This document shows positions 25,377 through 35,238 of a stretch of DNA of 44,977 bases, piece after piece. How positions within the stretch are numbered: the stretch's first letter is position 1; every line of letters begins with the position of its first letter. Both the position numbers and the translations under genes were made by a program. The notes under the pieces are model-generated. The model was not told where the DNA came from. It ran no database searches and saw only the letters and a program-made list of their open reading frames with translations. The stretch is taken from assembly GCA_937867335.1 (NCBI GenBank), contig CALMKX010000111.1, positions 1 to 44,977 on the forward strand, in the 5' to 3' direction. The stretch comes from an uncultured Acidobacteriota bacterium. Its GTDB lineage: Bacteria; Acidobacteriota; Thermoanaerobaculia; Multivoradales; SZUA-115.

Positions 25377-26159
25377 TCACACCCCCTCCGCTTCCCCGGT
25401 GAGCGCAGCCCAGGCGGGCCCGTAGTCCACGCGCTCGAGCACCAAGCCCTCGGGCGGCGCAGTAGGGCCGGCGGCGCTTCTCGGCCGCCCCTCGAGCAGG
25501 GAGCCGAATTCGTCGCCCTGACGGCGGCCGAGGCCCACCTCGATCAAGGTTCCCACCAGGCCTCGCACCATGCCGCGAAGGAAGCCCGAGCCAGTGATCG
25601 TGAAGGTCAGCGCGGGCCCGTCTTGCTCCAGTTCGGCGGAGAAGACCTCGCGCACCGTGCTGCGGTGGGCGCCGCCGGCAAGAGCGAAGGCGGCGAAATC
25701 GTGGCGACCGAGCAGGCAGGAGGCGGCTCGTCGCATGGCTTCGATGTCGAGGGCCTCCGGCACGCCGATCGCGAAGAGGGCCTCCAGAGGTGACAGCACC
25801 CGGCAGCGGATCATGCGATAGCTGTAGAGCTTGGCGAGGGCGTGCTTGCGGGCGTGGAAGCCCTCGGGCACTCTCTCGGCGGCGAGCACCCGCACATCCG
25901 GTGGCAGGAAGTGATTGGTGGCGAACACCAGAGCCTTCGCCGGCCGAGGCTCGGCGAGGCAGAGATGCGCCGCCTGGCCACGGGCGTGCACCCCGGCGTC
26001 GGTTCGGCTGGCCCCCACCACCGAGCACGGCTGGCCGAGCCAGCTCGCGAGCGCCCTCTCCACCACCTCCTGCACCGAAAGCGCGTTGGTCTGGCGCTGC
26101 CAGCCGGCGTAGGCGCTTCCGCGGTAGGCCAGGGTGAGGCGGTAGGTGGTGGCGCTCAA
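25377..26159 (-). CDS. truA: tRNA pseudouridine(38-40) synthase
   Basis: 260-aa TruA, which isomerises uridines 38-40 of the tRNA anticodon stem-loop. Catalytic Asp D54 lies in G-A-S-R-T-D-A-G-V-H-A; other marks are Y-R-G-S-A-Y-A-G-W-Q-R-Q and the late F-T-I-T-G-S-G-F-L-R-G-M-V-R block. The start is TTG 26159: it overlaps the TGA of the upstream glycosyltransferase gene (TTGA), has GGAG 7 nt before it, and gives M-S-A-T-T-Y-R-L-T-L-A-Y-R-G, the normal TruA N-terminus. A longer reading to 26420 would only read through the neighbour's frame-shifted sequence. Confidence 0.95.
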   Translation of the reverse strand: MSATTYRLTLAYRGSAYAGWQRQTNALSVQEVVERALASWLGQPCSVVGASRTDAGVHARGQAAHLCLAEPRPAKALVFATNHFLPPDVRVLAAERVPEGFHARKHALAKLYSYRMIRCRVLSPLEALFAIGVPEALDIEAMRRAASCLLGRHDFAAFALAGGAHRSTVREVFSAELEQDGPALTFTITGSGFLRGMVRGLVGTLIEVGLGRRQGDEFGSLLEGRPRSAAGPTAPPEGLVLERVDYGPAWAALTGEAEGV

Positions 26160-27493
26160 GCGCTCGCTCCAGGCTCGGGCCGGCGGTCGAGCCAAGAGAC
26201 GGCTGCGGCCGGCGCCCAGACCAGCAGGTAGAGCCAGGGCCACAGCGAGATGCCCCGCAGCTGAGCGAGATAGCTCAGCAGGATCGACGCCGACAGCAGC
26301 AGCCAGCCACGATGGGCGGTCAGGGCCGCCCAGGGCAGCACCCAGAGCAGGTACCAGGGGTAGACGGTGGCCGAGCACAGGAGGAGGCCGCCGAAAAGGC
26401 GGCGGTTGCGGCTGGGCCACGGGCCGCGTGGGCGGAGGGAGTTAAGAATCACGGCAAGAGCACCGAGGCCCAGAACCATTTTGGCCAGGAGCTGCGGATA
26501 AAGGTACGGGTAGAAGTGGTTCCACCAGGAATCGTGCCCCAACCAGGCCTTGGCGTGGTCGAGTTGGACGGCGAGCCAGTGGTCGAGCCTCAGCCAGGCG
26601 AGGCCGCGCCAGAGTGGCTCGTAGAGAGGGCCATCGAACTCCCAGGAGATGCCATAGATCAGCAGCCCGGGCGGGATTCCGCCGAGATCGACCAGAAACG
26701 GCAGCCAGAGGGCGAAGGCGAGGGCGAGCGCGGCCAGAACGAGCTTGGGACCGCCTCCTCGAGCCCGGCCCCAGGCAGGGAGCACGAAAAGGGGCGCGAG
26801 TTTTGCGACAATGCCCAGGCCGACCCAGGTGCCCGCGAGGGCCCCGCGCCGGAGCCAGAAAGCCCAGGCTCCGGCCAGAAGCAGTGCGACTGCGAGCGTA
26901 TCGAGATGACCCATACCGGCCCCTTCGAGACAGACGAGGGGATTCCACGCGTACCAGATCCAGCGCTGCGGCGGGCTTCCGAGCCCACGGGCGAGGTGAA
27001 GCAGCAGCCAGCAGGCCAGGCAATCGGCGAGGCCGAAAGTGGCCTTGAGCCAGAGGGCGGCTTGATCCCCGGCGGCGGAGGCCAGGGCGAAGACGCCCAG
27101 AGCCAAAGGTGGGTACACGGTGGGCACGCTCTTGTGGTGAAGCCTGCTCCAGGCGTCGTTGCGCAACTCGGCGAGCCGAGGCGAATCAGGGGCCTCGCGA
27201 TAAGGATTCTCGCCGGCCAGCAGCACCCGGCCGTCCCAGACGTAGCGGCCGAGGTCCGCCGAGAGGGTGGCCGGCAGGGGCAGCAGCAGGAGGCGCAGCA
27301 GAGCCGCCACGAGGAGGAGGGCTCCCGCTCCCTCGCCGGCCCGAGGGGACCGAGCGAGCCACCAGCCCGCCCAGCCGAGGGCACTGAAAGCCAGCGTTTC
27401 GAGCACCAGGAAGACCCCGAGATGGCGGGCGGGATCGCCGAGCACGGCGAGCGCGAGCTGGGTGGCGAGCAACGGTCCGGCTGCGACTGCCAC
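26156..27493 (-). CDS. GT87-like polyprenol-phosphate mannosyltransferase (GT-C)
   Basis: About 445 aa, membrane protein with roughly ten helices. The loop after the second or third helix, S-A-D-L-G-R-Y-V-W-D-G-R with G-E-N-P-Y, is characteristic of GT-C/GT87-type (DUF2029) mannosyltransferases that use polyprenol-phosphate sugars; the Asp in D-L-G-R-Y would be catalytic. V-P-T-V-Y-P-P-L and the N-P-L-V-C-L-E segment are also typical. GTG 27493 is chosen because it begins the first membrane helix; a GTG at 27574 with GAGG 7 nt upstream would overlap the divergent GT2 gene by 43 nt. Translationally coupled to truA. Probably makes a cell-surface or lipid-linked glycan together with the GT2 enzyme. 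Confidence 0.8.
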   Translation of the reverse strand: MAVAAGPLLATQLALAVLGDPARHLGVFLVLETLAFSALGWAGWWLARSPRAGEGAGALLLVAALLRLLLLPLPATLSADLGRYVWDGRVLLAGENPYREAPDSPRLAELRNDAWSRLHHKSVPTVYPPLALGVFALASAAGDQAALWLKATFGLADCLACWLLLHLARGLGSPPQRWIWYAWNPLVCLEGAGMGHLDTLAVALLLAGAWAFWLRRGALAGTWVGLGIVAKLAPLFVLPAWGRARGGGPKLVLAALALAFALWLPFLVDLGGIPPGLLIYGISWEFDGPLYEPLWRGLAWLRLDHWLAVQLDHAKAWLGHDSWWNHFYPYLYPQLLAKMVLGLGALAVILNSLRPRGPWPSRNRRLFGGLLLCSATVYPWYLLWVLPWAALTAHRGWLLLSASILLSYLAQLRGISLWPWLYLLVWAPAAAVSWLDRRPEPGASA

Positions 27494-27531
27494 GCGGGAG
27501 AGGCGGCCTGTTCCAGGGAAGCGGAGGGAGG

Positions 27532-29058
27532 ATGAGCGAGCTGCGAGCTCTGGGTGCGCCGGCCGTGCTGGCACTCTACTACCTCACACTGGGGGTGCTG
27601 GCTCTCTACGGCGCGCACCGGCTGCTTCTGGTATGGGTCTACCGGCGTACCCGCGGGCAGCGGCCGCAGCTGCCGAGCGCGCCCGCAGACTGGCCTGTGG
27701 TCACCGTTCAGCTGCCACTCTACAACGAGATGTACGTGGCCCGGCGCCTGCTCGATGCCGTGGCGGCCCTGGACTATCCGGCGGATCGCCTGGAGATCCA
27801 GGTGCTCGACGACTCCACCGACGAGACGGTCGAGGTGACGGCCGAGCAGGTGGCCTACTACCAGCGGCGCGGGCTCTCGGTGGTGCATCTGCGCCGAGGC
27901 AGGCGAGAAGGCTACAAGGCCGGGGCGCTCGAAGCGGGGCTTGCTTCTGCCAGGGGCGAGCTGATCGCGGTCTTCGATGCCGATTTCGTCCCCGCGCCCG
28001 ATTTTCTCAAGCGAACAGTGCCGTTCCTCACGGCGGATCCCGGCCTCGGCATGGTGCAGGCCCGGTGGAGCCATCTCAACCGGCGCTTCTCGTTGCTCAC
28101 TCGCATCCAGGCCATCTTCCTCGACGGCCATTTCTGGATCGAGCATTCGGCCCGGCACCGCGGTGGCTGCTTCTTCAACTTCAACGGCACGGCGGGGATC
28201 TGGCGCCGAGCCGCGATCGAAAGCGCCGGTGGCTGGGAGCACGACACGGTCACCGAGGACCTCGATCTCTCCTATCGTGCCCAGCTCGCAGGCTGGCGCT
28301 TTCTCTATCTGCCCGAGCTTGCCGTGGCCTCGGAGCTGCCGGTCGACATCAACGGCTTCAAGAGCCAGCAACGGCGCTGGGCCCAGGGCTCGGTGCAGAC
28401 AGGCCGCAAGCTGCTCGGGCGGCTGCTCTCGGCGCCTCTGCCCTGGCGGGTGAAGCTCGAGGCCTTCGTGCACCTCACCAACAACCTCGCCTATCCCTTG
28501 ATGGTGCTGCTCTCGCTCTTGGTCTTTCCGGCGATGGTGCTGCGCCGGGGGAGCTCGCCTCTCCATCTCCTGGCTCTCGATCTGCCGATGTTCCTCGCCG
28601 CGACAGCCTCGGTGCTCCTCTTCTACGCCGAGAGCCAACGGGCCGAAGGCGAGGGGTCGAGCAGGGAGATCTGGCTGTTGCCGGCGGTGATGGGCCTGGG
28701 CATCGGCCTGGCCCTCTCGAATTCGCTCGCCGTGCTCGCCGGGTTGGTGCGCAGGGGTGGAGTCTTCGAACGAACGCCCAAGTACGCCCTGGCTCGGCGC
28801 GGCGAGGAGTGGCAGAGCAAGCGCTACCAGAGCCGGAGCGGCGTCACCCTCTGGCTCGAAGGGCTATTCGCCCTCTACTTCCTGGGCGTCACGGTGACTT
28901 CGGCGCTCACGGGCATGTGGCTCTCCCTGCCCTTCCTCTATCTCTTTCTCCAGGGGTACTGCTACATCTTCCTGCTCTCCCTGCTGCCCAATCTTCGGGC
29001 TCGCCGCGGCCTCCCCCGGCCTACCGAGCCAGGGGAGGCGATGGCGGAGAGCCTGTAG
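27532..29058 (+). CDS. Processive family 2 glycosyltransferase (CslA/BcsA-like)
   Basis: 508-aa membrane GT2. An N-terminal helix (about 8-33) precedes the GT-A domain: V-Q-L-P-L-Y-N-E, D-D-S-T-D-E-T, the D149-A-D151 metal site, T-E-D-L-D (about 241-245) and the Q279-Q-R-R-W283 motif. That D,D,D,Q-x-x-R-W set marks processive synthases such as cellulose, hyaluronan or glucomannan enzymes, and overall order (N-helix, domain, then four or five C-terminal helices) is nearest to CslA-type mannan/glucomannan synthases. GGAG and GGGAG lie just before ATG 27532. Divergent from the GT87-like gene; followed 47 nt later by a GNAT. Product polymer cannot be told from sequence. Confidence 0.92.
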   Translation: MSELRALGAPAVLALYYLTLGVLALYGAHRLLLVWVYRRTRGQRPQLPSAPADWPVVTVQLPLYNEMYVARRLLDAVAALDYPADRLEIQVLDDSTDETVEVTAEQVAYYQRRGLSVVHLRRGRREGYKAGALEAGLASARGELIAVFDADFVPAPDFLKRTVPFLTADPGLGMVQARWSHLNRRFSLLTRIQAIFLDGHFWIEHSARHRGGCFFNFNGTAGIWRRAAIESAGGWEHDTVTEDLDLSYRAQLAGWRFLYLPELAVASELPVDINGFKSQQRRWAQGSVQTGRKLLGRLLSAPLPWRVKLEAFVHLTNNLAYPLMVLLSLLVFPAMVLRRGSSPLHLLALDLPMFLAATASVLLFYAESQRAEGEGSSREIWLLPAVMGLGIGLALSNSLAVLAGLVRRGGVFERTPKYALARRGEEWQSKRYQSRSGVTLWLEGLFALYFLGVTVTSALTGMWLSLPFLYLFLQGYCYIFLLSLLPNLRARRGLPRPTEPGEAMAESL

Positions 29059-29090
29059 CAGGAGAGGGCTCGATCGACGGGCGCCGCAGT

Positions 29091-29096
29091 TAGACT
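29091..29096 (+). promoter_or_regulatory. -10-like box 9 nt before the GNAT start
   Basis: GT-TAGACT-T followed by 9 nt and ATG 29106. No Shine-Dalgarno is seen; fits a leaderless transcript. Confidence 0.28.
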
Positions 29097-29105
29097 TCTC
29101 CTGGC

Positions 29106-29660
29106 ATGGCTTTCCTCGAGAACCGCTCGATCCCCCGGGTGGAGCTCCGGCCGGTCGCCCCCCGGGACGCCGACCTGATCTGGCGCTGGCGGGGCGAATG
29201 GAGCGTGCGCCGCTTCCAGCCCTTGAGCGAAACCTCGCCCGGCCAGCTGCGCTCCGAGCTCACCCAGAACCGCCTCGCCGACTTCTACCAAGGGCGAGGA
29301 ACCCGCTTTCAGTGGATCATCGAGTACGAGGGCCGGCCGGCCGGCTGGATCACTTTGGTCGTGGCGAACTGGGAGCACGGCCTTGCCGAGGTCGGCTACG
29401 CCCTGGGCACGGCATATCAGGGCCGGGGGCTGATGAGCACAGCGCTCTCGCGCCTGCTCGCCGACACCTTCGCCCGAACCACTCTGGAGCGGATCGAGGC
29501 GCGTTGCTCCGTGGACAACGCGGCTTCCCGGAGGGTGCTCGAGAAATGCGGCTTCCACTGCGAGGGAGTGCTCCAGAGCTACTTCAAGCTGCGTGGAAAG
29601 CGGGTGGACAACTACCTCTTCGCCGCCCTGCGCCGCGACTGGGCCCAGCGCAAGAAGTAG
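29106..29660 (+). CDS. GNAT acetyltransferase, RimJ/RimL type
   Basis: 184-aa GCN5-related N-acetyltransferase. It follows the RimJ/L pattern: V-E-L-R-P-V-A-P-R-D-A-D-L-I-W-R-W near the start, motif A with the acetyl-CoA loop G-T-A-Y-Q-G-R-G-L-M-S, then the R-I-E-A-R-C-S-V-D-N-A-A-S-R-R-V-L-E-K-C-G-F block that is nearly diagnostic. It may acetylate a ribosomal or other protein N-terminus, or a small molecule; the substrate is not decided. Start ATG 29106 has no ribosome site but a -10-like TAGACT 9 nt upstream. Converges with uvrD (13-nt gap). Confidence 0.93.
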   Translation: MAFLENRSIPRVELRPVAPRDADLIWRWRGEWSVRRFQPLSETSPGQLRSELTQNRLADFYQGRGTRFQWIIEYEGRPAGWITLVVANWEHGLAEVGYALGTAYQGRGLMSTALSRLLADTFARTTLERIEARCSVDNAASRRVLEKCGFHCEGVLQSYFKLRGKRVDNYLFAALRRDWAQRKK

Positions 29661-29673
29661 CGGCGAGGGCCGG

Positions 29674-31887
29674 CTACAGCAGCTCGAGATTGGCGAACTT
29701 GGCTACCAGCCGCTTCTTGCCCTGAGTGTCGAAGAAGACGGTGATCTTGGCGGAGTCGCCGCTACCGTCGATCTCCAGCACCACGCCTCGGCCCAGGGTG
29801 GGGTGGCGGACGTGCGAGCCCTTGCGCAGCTCCGGCGTGGGGCGGCTTGGAGGGCTCGCCGGCCGCGGCGGAGAGCTCGGGGCGGCCGAGACGGAGCTTG
29901 GCCGGTCGCTGAAGAAGCTCTGCACGTGGCGGGCTCGGTAGGTCTCGAAGAGCGCAGGGCTTCTCCTCTCCTCCACCAACTCGGACGGGATCTCCGCCAG
30001 GAACGGCGACTCCATCTGGTCCTGGTAGTAGCCGGCGATGCGCCGGCGTTGGCAGGTGGAGAGGTAGAGGCGGTGGCGGGCCCGGGTCATGCCCACGTAG
30101 AGCAGGCGGCGCTCCTCTTCCAGGTCGTCGCGGCCGCCCTGGGCGTTGAAATGGGGCAGCAGACCATCCTCGCAGCCGGCGATCATCACCGCGTCGAATT
30201 CCAGCCCCTTGGCGGCGTGCAGCGTCATCACCGCCACACCGCGCGTGCCGGAGAGGTTGTCGAGATCCGTCATCAGGGAGACATGGTCGAGGAAGGCGGT
30301 GAGCAGGTCTTCCTCGCGGTCGTAGCGGCTGGCGCGGGCTTCGAGGAAAGTGCCGGCGGCGGACACCAGCTCCTGGATGTTCTCGAGTCGAGCCTGCTGC
30401 TCCGGGTCGTGTGGGTCGAAGAGATCGAGAAAACCCGTGGCCTTGATCAGCTGCTCGAGGAGCTCCGGCAGGAGCAGCACCCGCGAGCGTTCCTGGAAGC
30501 CCAGGATCAAGTCCCGGAAGGAGCGCAGCGCCTGGGCGCTCTTGGCCGACAGGGAGCCGAGCTCGTCGTGATAAAGCACATCCCACACCGGCTGGCCGAG
30601 CTGGGTGGCCACCTCCCGGAGGCGGTCGAGCGTGCTCTTGCCGATGCCGCGGGGTGGCTGGTTGATGATCCGGCTGAGCGACAGGGTGTCCCGAGGGTTC
30701 CTCAGCACCCGCAAGTAGGCGATCAGATCCTTGATCTCCGCCCGCTCGTAGAAGCGCACCCCTCCCACTAGGGTGTAGGGCACCTCCTGGCGTAGCAGCT
30801 CGTCTTCGATCGCGCGGGTCTGGGCGTTGGTGCGCACCAGGATGGCCATCTGCGCCAGGGGGAAGCGGGGCTTGAGGCCCTTGAGCGTGGAGACGATCGC
30901 GCGGGCTTCGTCCTCCTCGTCGCTCGCCCGGTAGAGCTCCACCGGCGCGCCGGCGCCGGAGTCGGTCCACAGCCGTTTGCCGCGGCGCCCCTGGTTGTGG
31001 GCCACCAGAGCGCCGGAGGCGTCGAGGATGGTCTGCGTGGAGCGGTAGTTGCGCTCCAGCTTGCGCACCACGGCGGTGGGGAAGCTGGCCTCGAAGTTGA
31101 GGATGTTCTCGAGCTCGGCTCCCCGCCAGCGATAGATGCCCTGGTCCTCGTCGCCCACGGCGGTCAGATTGCCATCCGGGCCTGAAAGAAGCCGGATCAA
31201 CGCCAGCTGGGCGATGTTCGTGTCCTGGTACTCGTCGACCAGCAGGTACTGGGCTCGGAAGCGCACCCGCTCGGCCACGTCGGCTTCTCGCTCGAGCAAC
31301 CGCACCGAGAGGGCGATCATGTCGTCGAAATCGAGCCCGGAGGCTTCCTTGGCCAGCGTCTGGTAGCGATGGAAGACCTGCGCTACCCGCTTCTCGAAGA
31401 AGGTCTTGGCCTCGGCCGCGTAGCGGATATGGTCGATCAGCCGGTTCTTGGCCGCGCTCACCGCTCCCAGCACCGCCTGCGGCGTGAAGGCCTTCTCGGA
31501 CATCCCCTCGTCGGCGATCGCCTGCTTGATGAGCGCCTTCTGGTCCGCGGTGTCGAGAATGGAGAAGTCCCGGGCGAGGCCGACGCGATCCCCGTAGCGC
31601 CGCAGCAGGGTCAAGGCGAAGCGATGGAAGGTGCCGACGAAGGTGGGCAGGGGGTAGAGGCCGAGGAGCTTCTCCACCCGCTCCCGCATCTCGCCGGCGG
31701 CCTTGTTGGTGAAGGTGACGGCGACGATGCGCGACGGATCCACACCGCGCTCGTGGACGAGCCAGGCGATGCGGAAGGTGATCACTCGCGTCTTGCCGGA
31801 GCCTGCCCCGGCAAGCACCAGCTGCGGCCCCTCGCCGTGAGTGACGGCGAGGAGCTGCTCGGAGTTGAGCTCGGCTGCGAAGTCCAA
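29674..31887 (-). CDS. UvrD/PcrA-type superfamily 1 DNA helicase
   Basis: 737-aa 3'-5' DNA helicase of the UvrD/PcrA group, acting in excision repair and in removing protein from DNA. Walker A A-G-A-G-S-G-K-T is at residues 26-33; D-E-Y-Q-D-T-N is motif II; G-D-E-D-Q-G-I-Y-R-W-R-G motif III; then L-E-R-N-Y-R-S, T-L-H-A-A-K-G-L-E-F and V-G-M-T-R-A-R. The C-terminal R-H-P-T-L-G-R-G-V-V segment is a PcrA-type tudor-like RNA-polymerase-binding motif. Start TTG 31887, 8 nt after the pckA stop, gives M-D-F-A-A-E-L-N-S-E-Q, the family N-terminus. The same frame stays open far into pckA but that part is antisense-free noise from another frame. Length is typical. Confidence 0.95.
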   Translation of the reverse strand: MDFAAELNSEQLLAVTHGEGPQLVLAGAGSGKTRVITFRIAWLVHERGVDPSRIVAVTFTNKAAGEMRERVEKLLGLYPLPTFVGTFHRFALTLLRRYGDRVGLARDFSILDTADQKALIKQAIADEGMSEKAFTPQAVLGAVSAAKNRLIDHIRYAAEAKTFFEKRVAQVFHRYQTLAKEASGLDFDDMIALSVRLLEREADVAERVRFRAQYLLVDEYQDTNIAQLALIRLLSGPDGNLTAVGDEDQGIYRWRGAELENILNFEASFPTAVVRKLERNYRSTQTILDASGALVAHNQGRRGKRLWTDSGAGAPVELYRASDEEDEARAIVSTLKGLKPRFPLAQMAILVRTNAQTRAIEDELLRQEVPYTLVGGVRFYERAEIKDLIAYLRVLRNPRDTLSLSRIINQPPRGIGKSTLDRLREVATQLGQPVWDVLYHDELGSLSAKSAQALRSFRDLILGFQERSRVLLLPELLEQLIKATGFLDLFDPHDPEQQARLENIQELVSAAGTFLEARASRYDREEDLLTAFLDHVSLMTDLDNLSGTRGVAVMTLHAAKGLEFDAVMIAGCEDGLLPHFNAQGGRDDLEEERRLLYVGMTRARHRLYLSTCQRRRIAGYYQDQMESPFLAEIPSELVEERRSPALFETYRARHVQSFFSDRPSSVSAAPSSPPRPASPPSRPTPELRKGSHVRHPTLGRGVVLEIDGSGDSAKITVFFDTQGKKRLVAKFANLELL

Positions 31888-31895
31888 AGCCGGGA

Positions 31896-33500
<1,605 letters not shown>

Positions 33501-33551
33501 GTCGACCTCGTGGGAAAGCGGCTTGGCTCGGGACCTGAGGAAACGGCCGGC

Positions 33552-33557
33552 AGTCTA
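33552..33557 (-). promoter_or_regulatory. Candidate -10 of pckA
   Basis: The minus strand reads TAGACT, with a predicted start about 45 nt before the pckA ATG. No clear -35. Confidence 0.3.
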
Positions 33558-33723
33558 CCGTGGTCTCCCGGGAGTCTCCAGTCGGGGCTAGGAGCCCGCT
33601 CCCGACGCCTGTGCCTCCGTGCTCTTGAGCCTATCCCATCGGCGGCCCCTTGGGCGCTCTGGGCGGCCTTCTCGCCGGTAGACGAGGTTCCTCCGACTAC
33701 TGTTCAACCCCCCTCACAAAGTG

Positions 33724-33729
33724 CATAAT
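33724..33729 (+). promoter_or_regulatory. CATAAT -10-like box 7 nt before ATG 33737
   Basis: Five of six match to TATAAT, preceded by GTG and followed after 7 nt by the start codon, so transcription would begin at or next to the A of ATG. No Shine-Dalgarno is present. Confidence 0.45.
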
Positions 33730-33736
33730 AACCACC

Positions 33737-33967
33737 ATGTTCGCACCCAAAGTCGCTCAACATCGTCAGCCGCTTCTCCTTCTCGAACGTCTGCGACCCC
33801 AGGTTCGCGAGGTCTTCGGGCGCCACCAGGTGCCGGAACAAGAGGCCGAGCGAATGGTCCAGCAGCTGGTGTTGGCCCTCCTCTACAAGTGGGATGGCAT
33901 CACCAACCATGAGTACTGGCTGCTGAAGACGCTCGAGCAGAAGTGCCAGCGCCTCTACGGCGAATAG
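33737..33967 (+). CDS. Small protein resembling sigma-factor region 2 only
   Basis: 76 aa, helical, no signal. The second half, E-A-E-R-M-V-Q-Q-L-V-L-A-L-L then W-D-G-I-T-N-H-E-Y-W-L-L-K-T-L-E, aligns by eye with sigma-70/ECF region 2.1-2.2 (D-L-V-Q-E-x-F-L-x-L ... P-x-x-W-L-L-x-x-A-R-N); in sigma factors a promoter-melting and -10-reading part and region 4 would follow, but here the protein stops (Q-R-L-Y-G-E). It could bind the core RNA polymerase clamp as a decoy or be a sigma remnant; this is inference from pattern. ATG 33737 sits 7 nt after a CATAAT box without ribosome site. A very strong terminator follows, so it is a compact single-gene unit. Confidence 0.7.
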   Translation: MFAPKVAQHRQPLLLLERLRPQVREVFGRHQVPEQEAERMVQQLVLALLYKWDGITNHEYWLLKTLEQKCQRLYGE

Positions 33968-34019
33968 GCACGGCGGCTTCTGAGTCGAGCTGATCGCTCG
34001 ACATCAATGTGTTAGTACG

Positions 34020-34058
34020 AGCTCTGGGCTCACGGGAAACGTGAGCCCAGAGCTTTTT
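34020..34058 (+). terminator. Strong Rho-independent terminator
   Basis: Perfect 15-bp stem AGCTCTGGGCTCACG (34020-34034) / CGTGAGCCCAGAGCT (34040-34054), loop GGAAA, then TTTT. A smaller 7-bp hairpin (33984-33990 with 33996-34002) precedes it. It ends the small-protein unit and may also block leftward transcription of the SprT-like gene. Confidence 0.95.
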
Positions 34059-34115
34059 AGTATTGGCAAGAGCTAATTTTCTCGAGAGCTGGTGCTGTGG
34101 CCCGCTGGGTCCGAC

Positions 34116-34919
34116 TTAGCAGCGTTTGAGCAACCAATCCAGGTTCTGTTCGAGCCACAGGCTCGCAGCCTGGTAAGCCGGAAAGCTCTGCTCCGCCTGG
34201 TAGAACTCGGGAGGATGAAGGCTTCGTCGGCCGCGGCAGGGGGTGGGCTGGGGCATCGAAGCGTGCAGCATCTCGTGGAACACCACGGCCGCCACCACAT
34301 ACCGAGGCACCTGGGAGTGGTCGAGCGCCGGGTGGATGCGGATCAGGTTGCTGGCGTACGAGTAGCTTCCGAGTCGGATGGAGCTCCGGCCGCCGCGCAG
34401 GGTCTTGCCCAGAGACCGCGTCCGCGCAGCCGCAGCCGGGCGGCGGCCCCAGGTGATCGAAGCGTCCAGTCGATTGTCGAAGTGCTCCCGGCTCAGCTCG
34501 CCGTAGATCGCGTCGAGGTCGTGAGCTTCGCCCTGGGCGATCAAGCGTGGTGCTCGCTTCAGGGCTTGGGTCCGCCGCTCGGGTGCGGGCCTGGCCTGGG
34601 TGAAGAACTGGCGGATGGTGTTGAGGTGGCGCCGACGGTCCCTGGCCCGACCGGTCACCCAGCGGATCAGGGCCGAGAGAACCTCGTCCGGGGCGCGAAG
34701 GAACGAGCGGTCCAGCCTCAGTGCGATCGCCGACAGGCCATCTGCGATCGGACGAACCGAGGCGATGCGCTGCAGGTTGTCGGTCAGCGTGAGCTCCACC
34801 GTGCGACCTGGGAGCAGAGCCTGCAGGCGGGAAAGCAGGCGACTCCGGCCCTCCTCGGCGGCGGGCTCGGCCGGCTCGGCAAAGAGCTCGAGCTGCTCTG
34901 GAGGATTCTCGTCCGGCAT
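34116..34919 (-). CDS. SprT-like zinc metallopeptidase-fold protein
   Basis: 267 aa. The C-terminal domain has the zinc motif H215-E-M-L-H219 with a further His at 235 (R-S-L-H-P-P-E-F), as in SprT/WSS1-like and DUF45 proteins; this fold includes proteases of DNA-protein crosslinks, but the bacterial members are poorly characterised. The first 20 residues are Pro/Glu-rich; about 30-110 form a separate alpha/beta region. ATG 34919 is chosen for coding quality; an ATG at 35117 with AAAGGA 7 nt upstream would add 66 Arg-rich residues whose codons look non-coding. No partner gene: it lies alone between a terminator and a divergent porin-like gene. Confidence 0.75.
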   Translation of the reverse strand: MPDENPPEQLELFAEPAEPAAEEGRSRLLSRLQALLPGRTVELTLTDNLQRIASVRPIADGLSAIALRLDRSFLRAPDEVLSALIRWVTGRARDRRRHLNTIRQFFTQARPAPERRTQALKRAPRLIAQGEAHDLDAIYGELSREHFDNRLDASITWGRRPAAAARTRSLGKTLRGGRSSIRLGSYSYASNLIRIHPALDHSQVPRYVVAAVVFHEMLHASMPQPTPCRGRRSLHPPEFYQAEQSFPAYQAASLWLEQNLDWLLKRC

Positions 34920-35238
34920 CGGCACGTGGGAGATTCTTTCAAAGTTTTCCAGTACAGCCGGGGGCCAGGGCGTGACGAGTCGGCGTCCTCGCCGAGGGCG
35001 AGTCCGTCCCTCTCTGGAGTCGCCACTAGGTCGGCCCGTTCGCCGCAGGCCGCTCTGCGAGCGTCCGAGGCGGCCTTCTGGGCCCCTGCCACGCCTCGAG
35101 CGGCTGCCAGAAGCCATTGGTAAGTCCTTTGAGCAGAAGTGGTTGGGGTGCGGCTTGGAGCGACAGTGCGACTCTGGCACCCAGCTTGCTCAGGGCCCAT
35201 GGAGACGACGCGAGTCGTCTTCTCAGGAGGAACCAACC
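34920..35238. other. 319-nt divergent gap, no gene accepted
   Basis: Holds the ribosome site CAGGAGG (35224-35230) of the beta-barrel gene and, on the minus strand, an optional Arg-rich N-terminal extension of the SprT-like protein. No consensus promoter stands out. Confidence 0.4.

Noticed and set aside
26160-26420. Longer TruA start
   Set aside because: Reads through the overlapping glycosyltransferase gene and gives a non-homologous Pro-rich N-terminus.
26659-28638. 659-aa minus-strand open frame spanning the GT87-like and GT2 genes
   Set aside because: Overlaps two well-supported genes in other frames and shows no recognisable domain.
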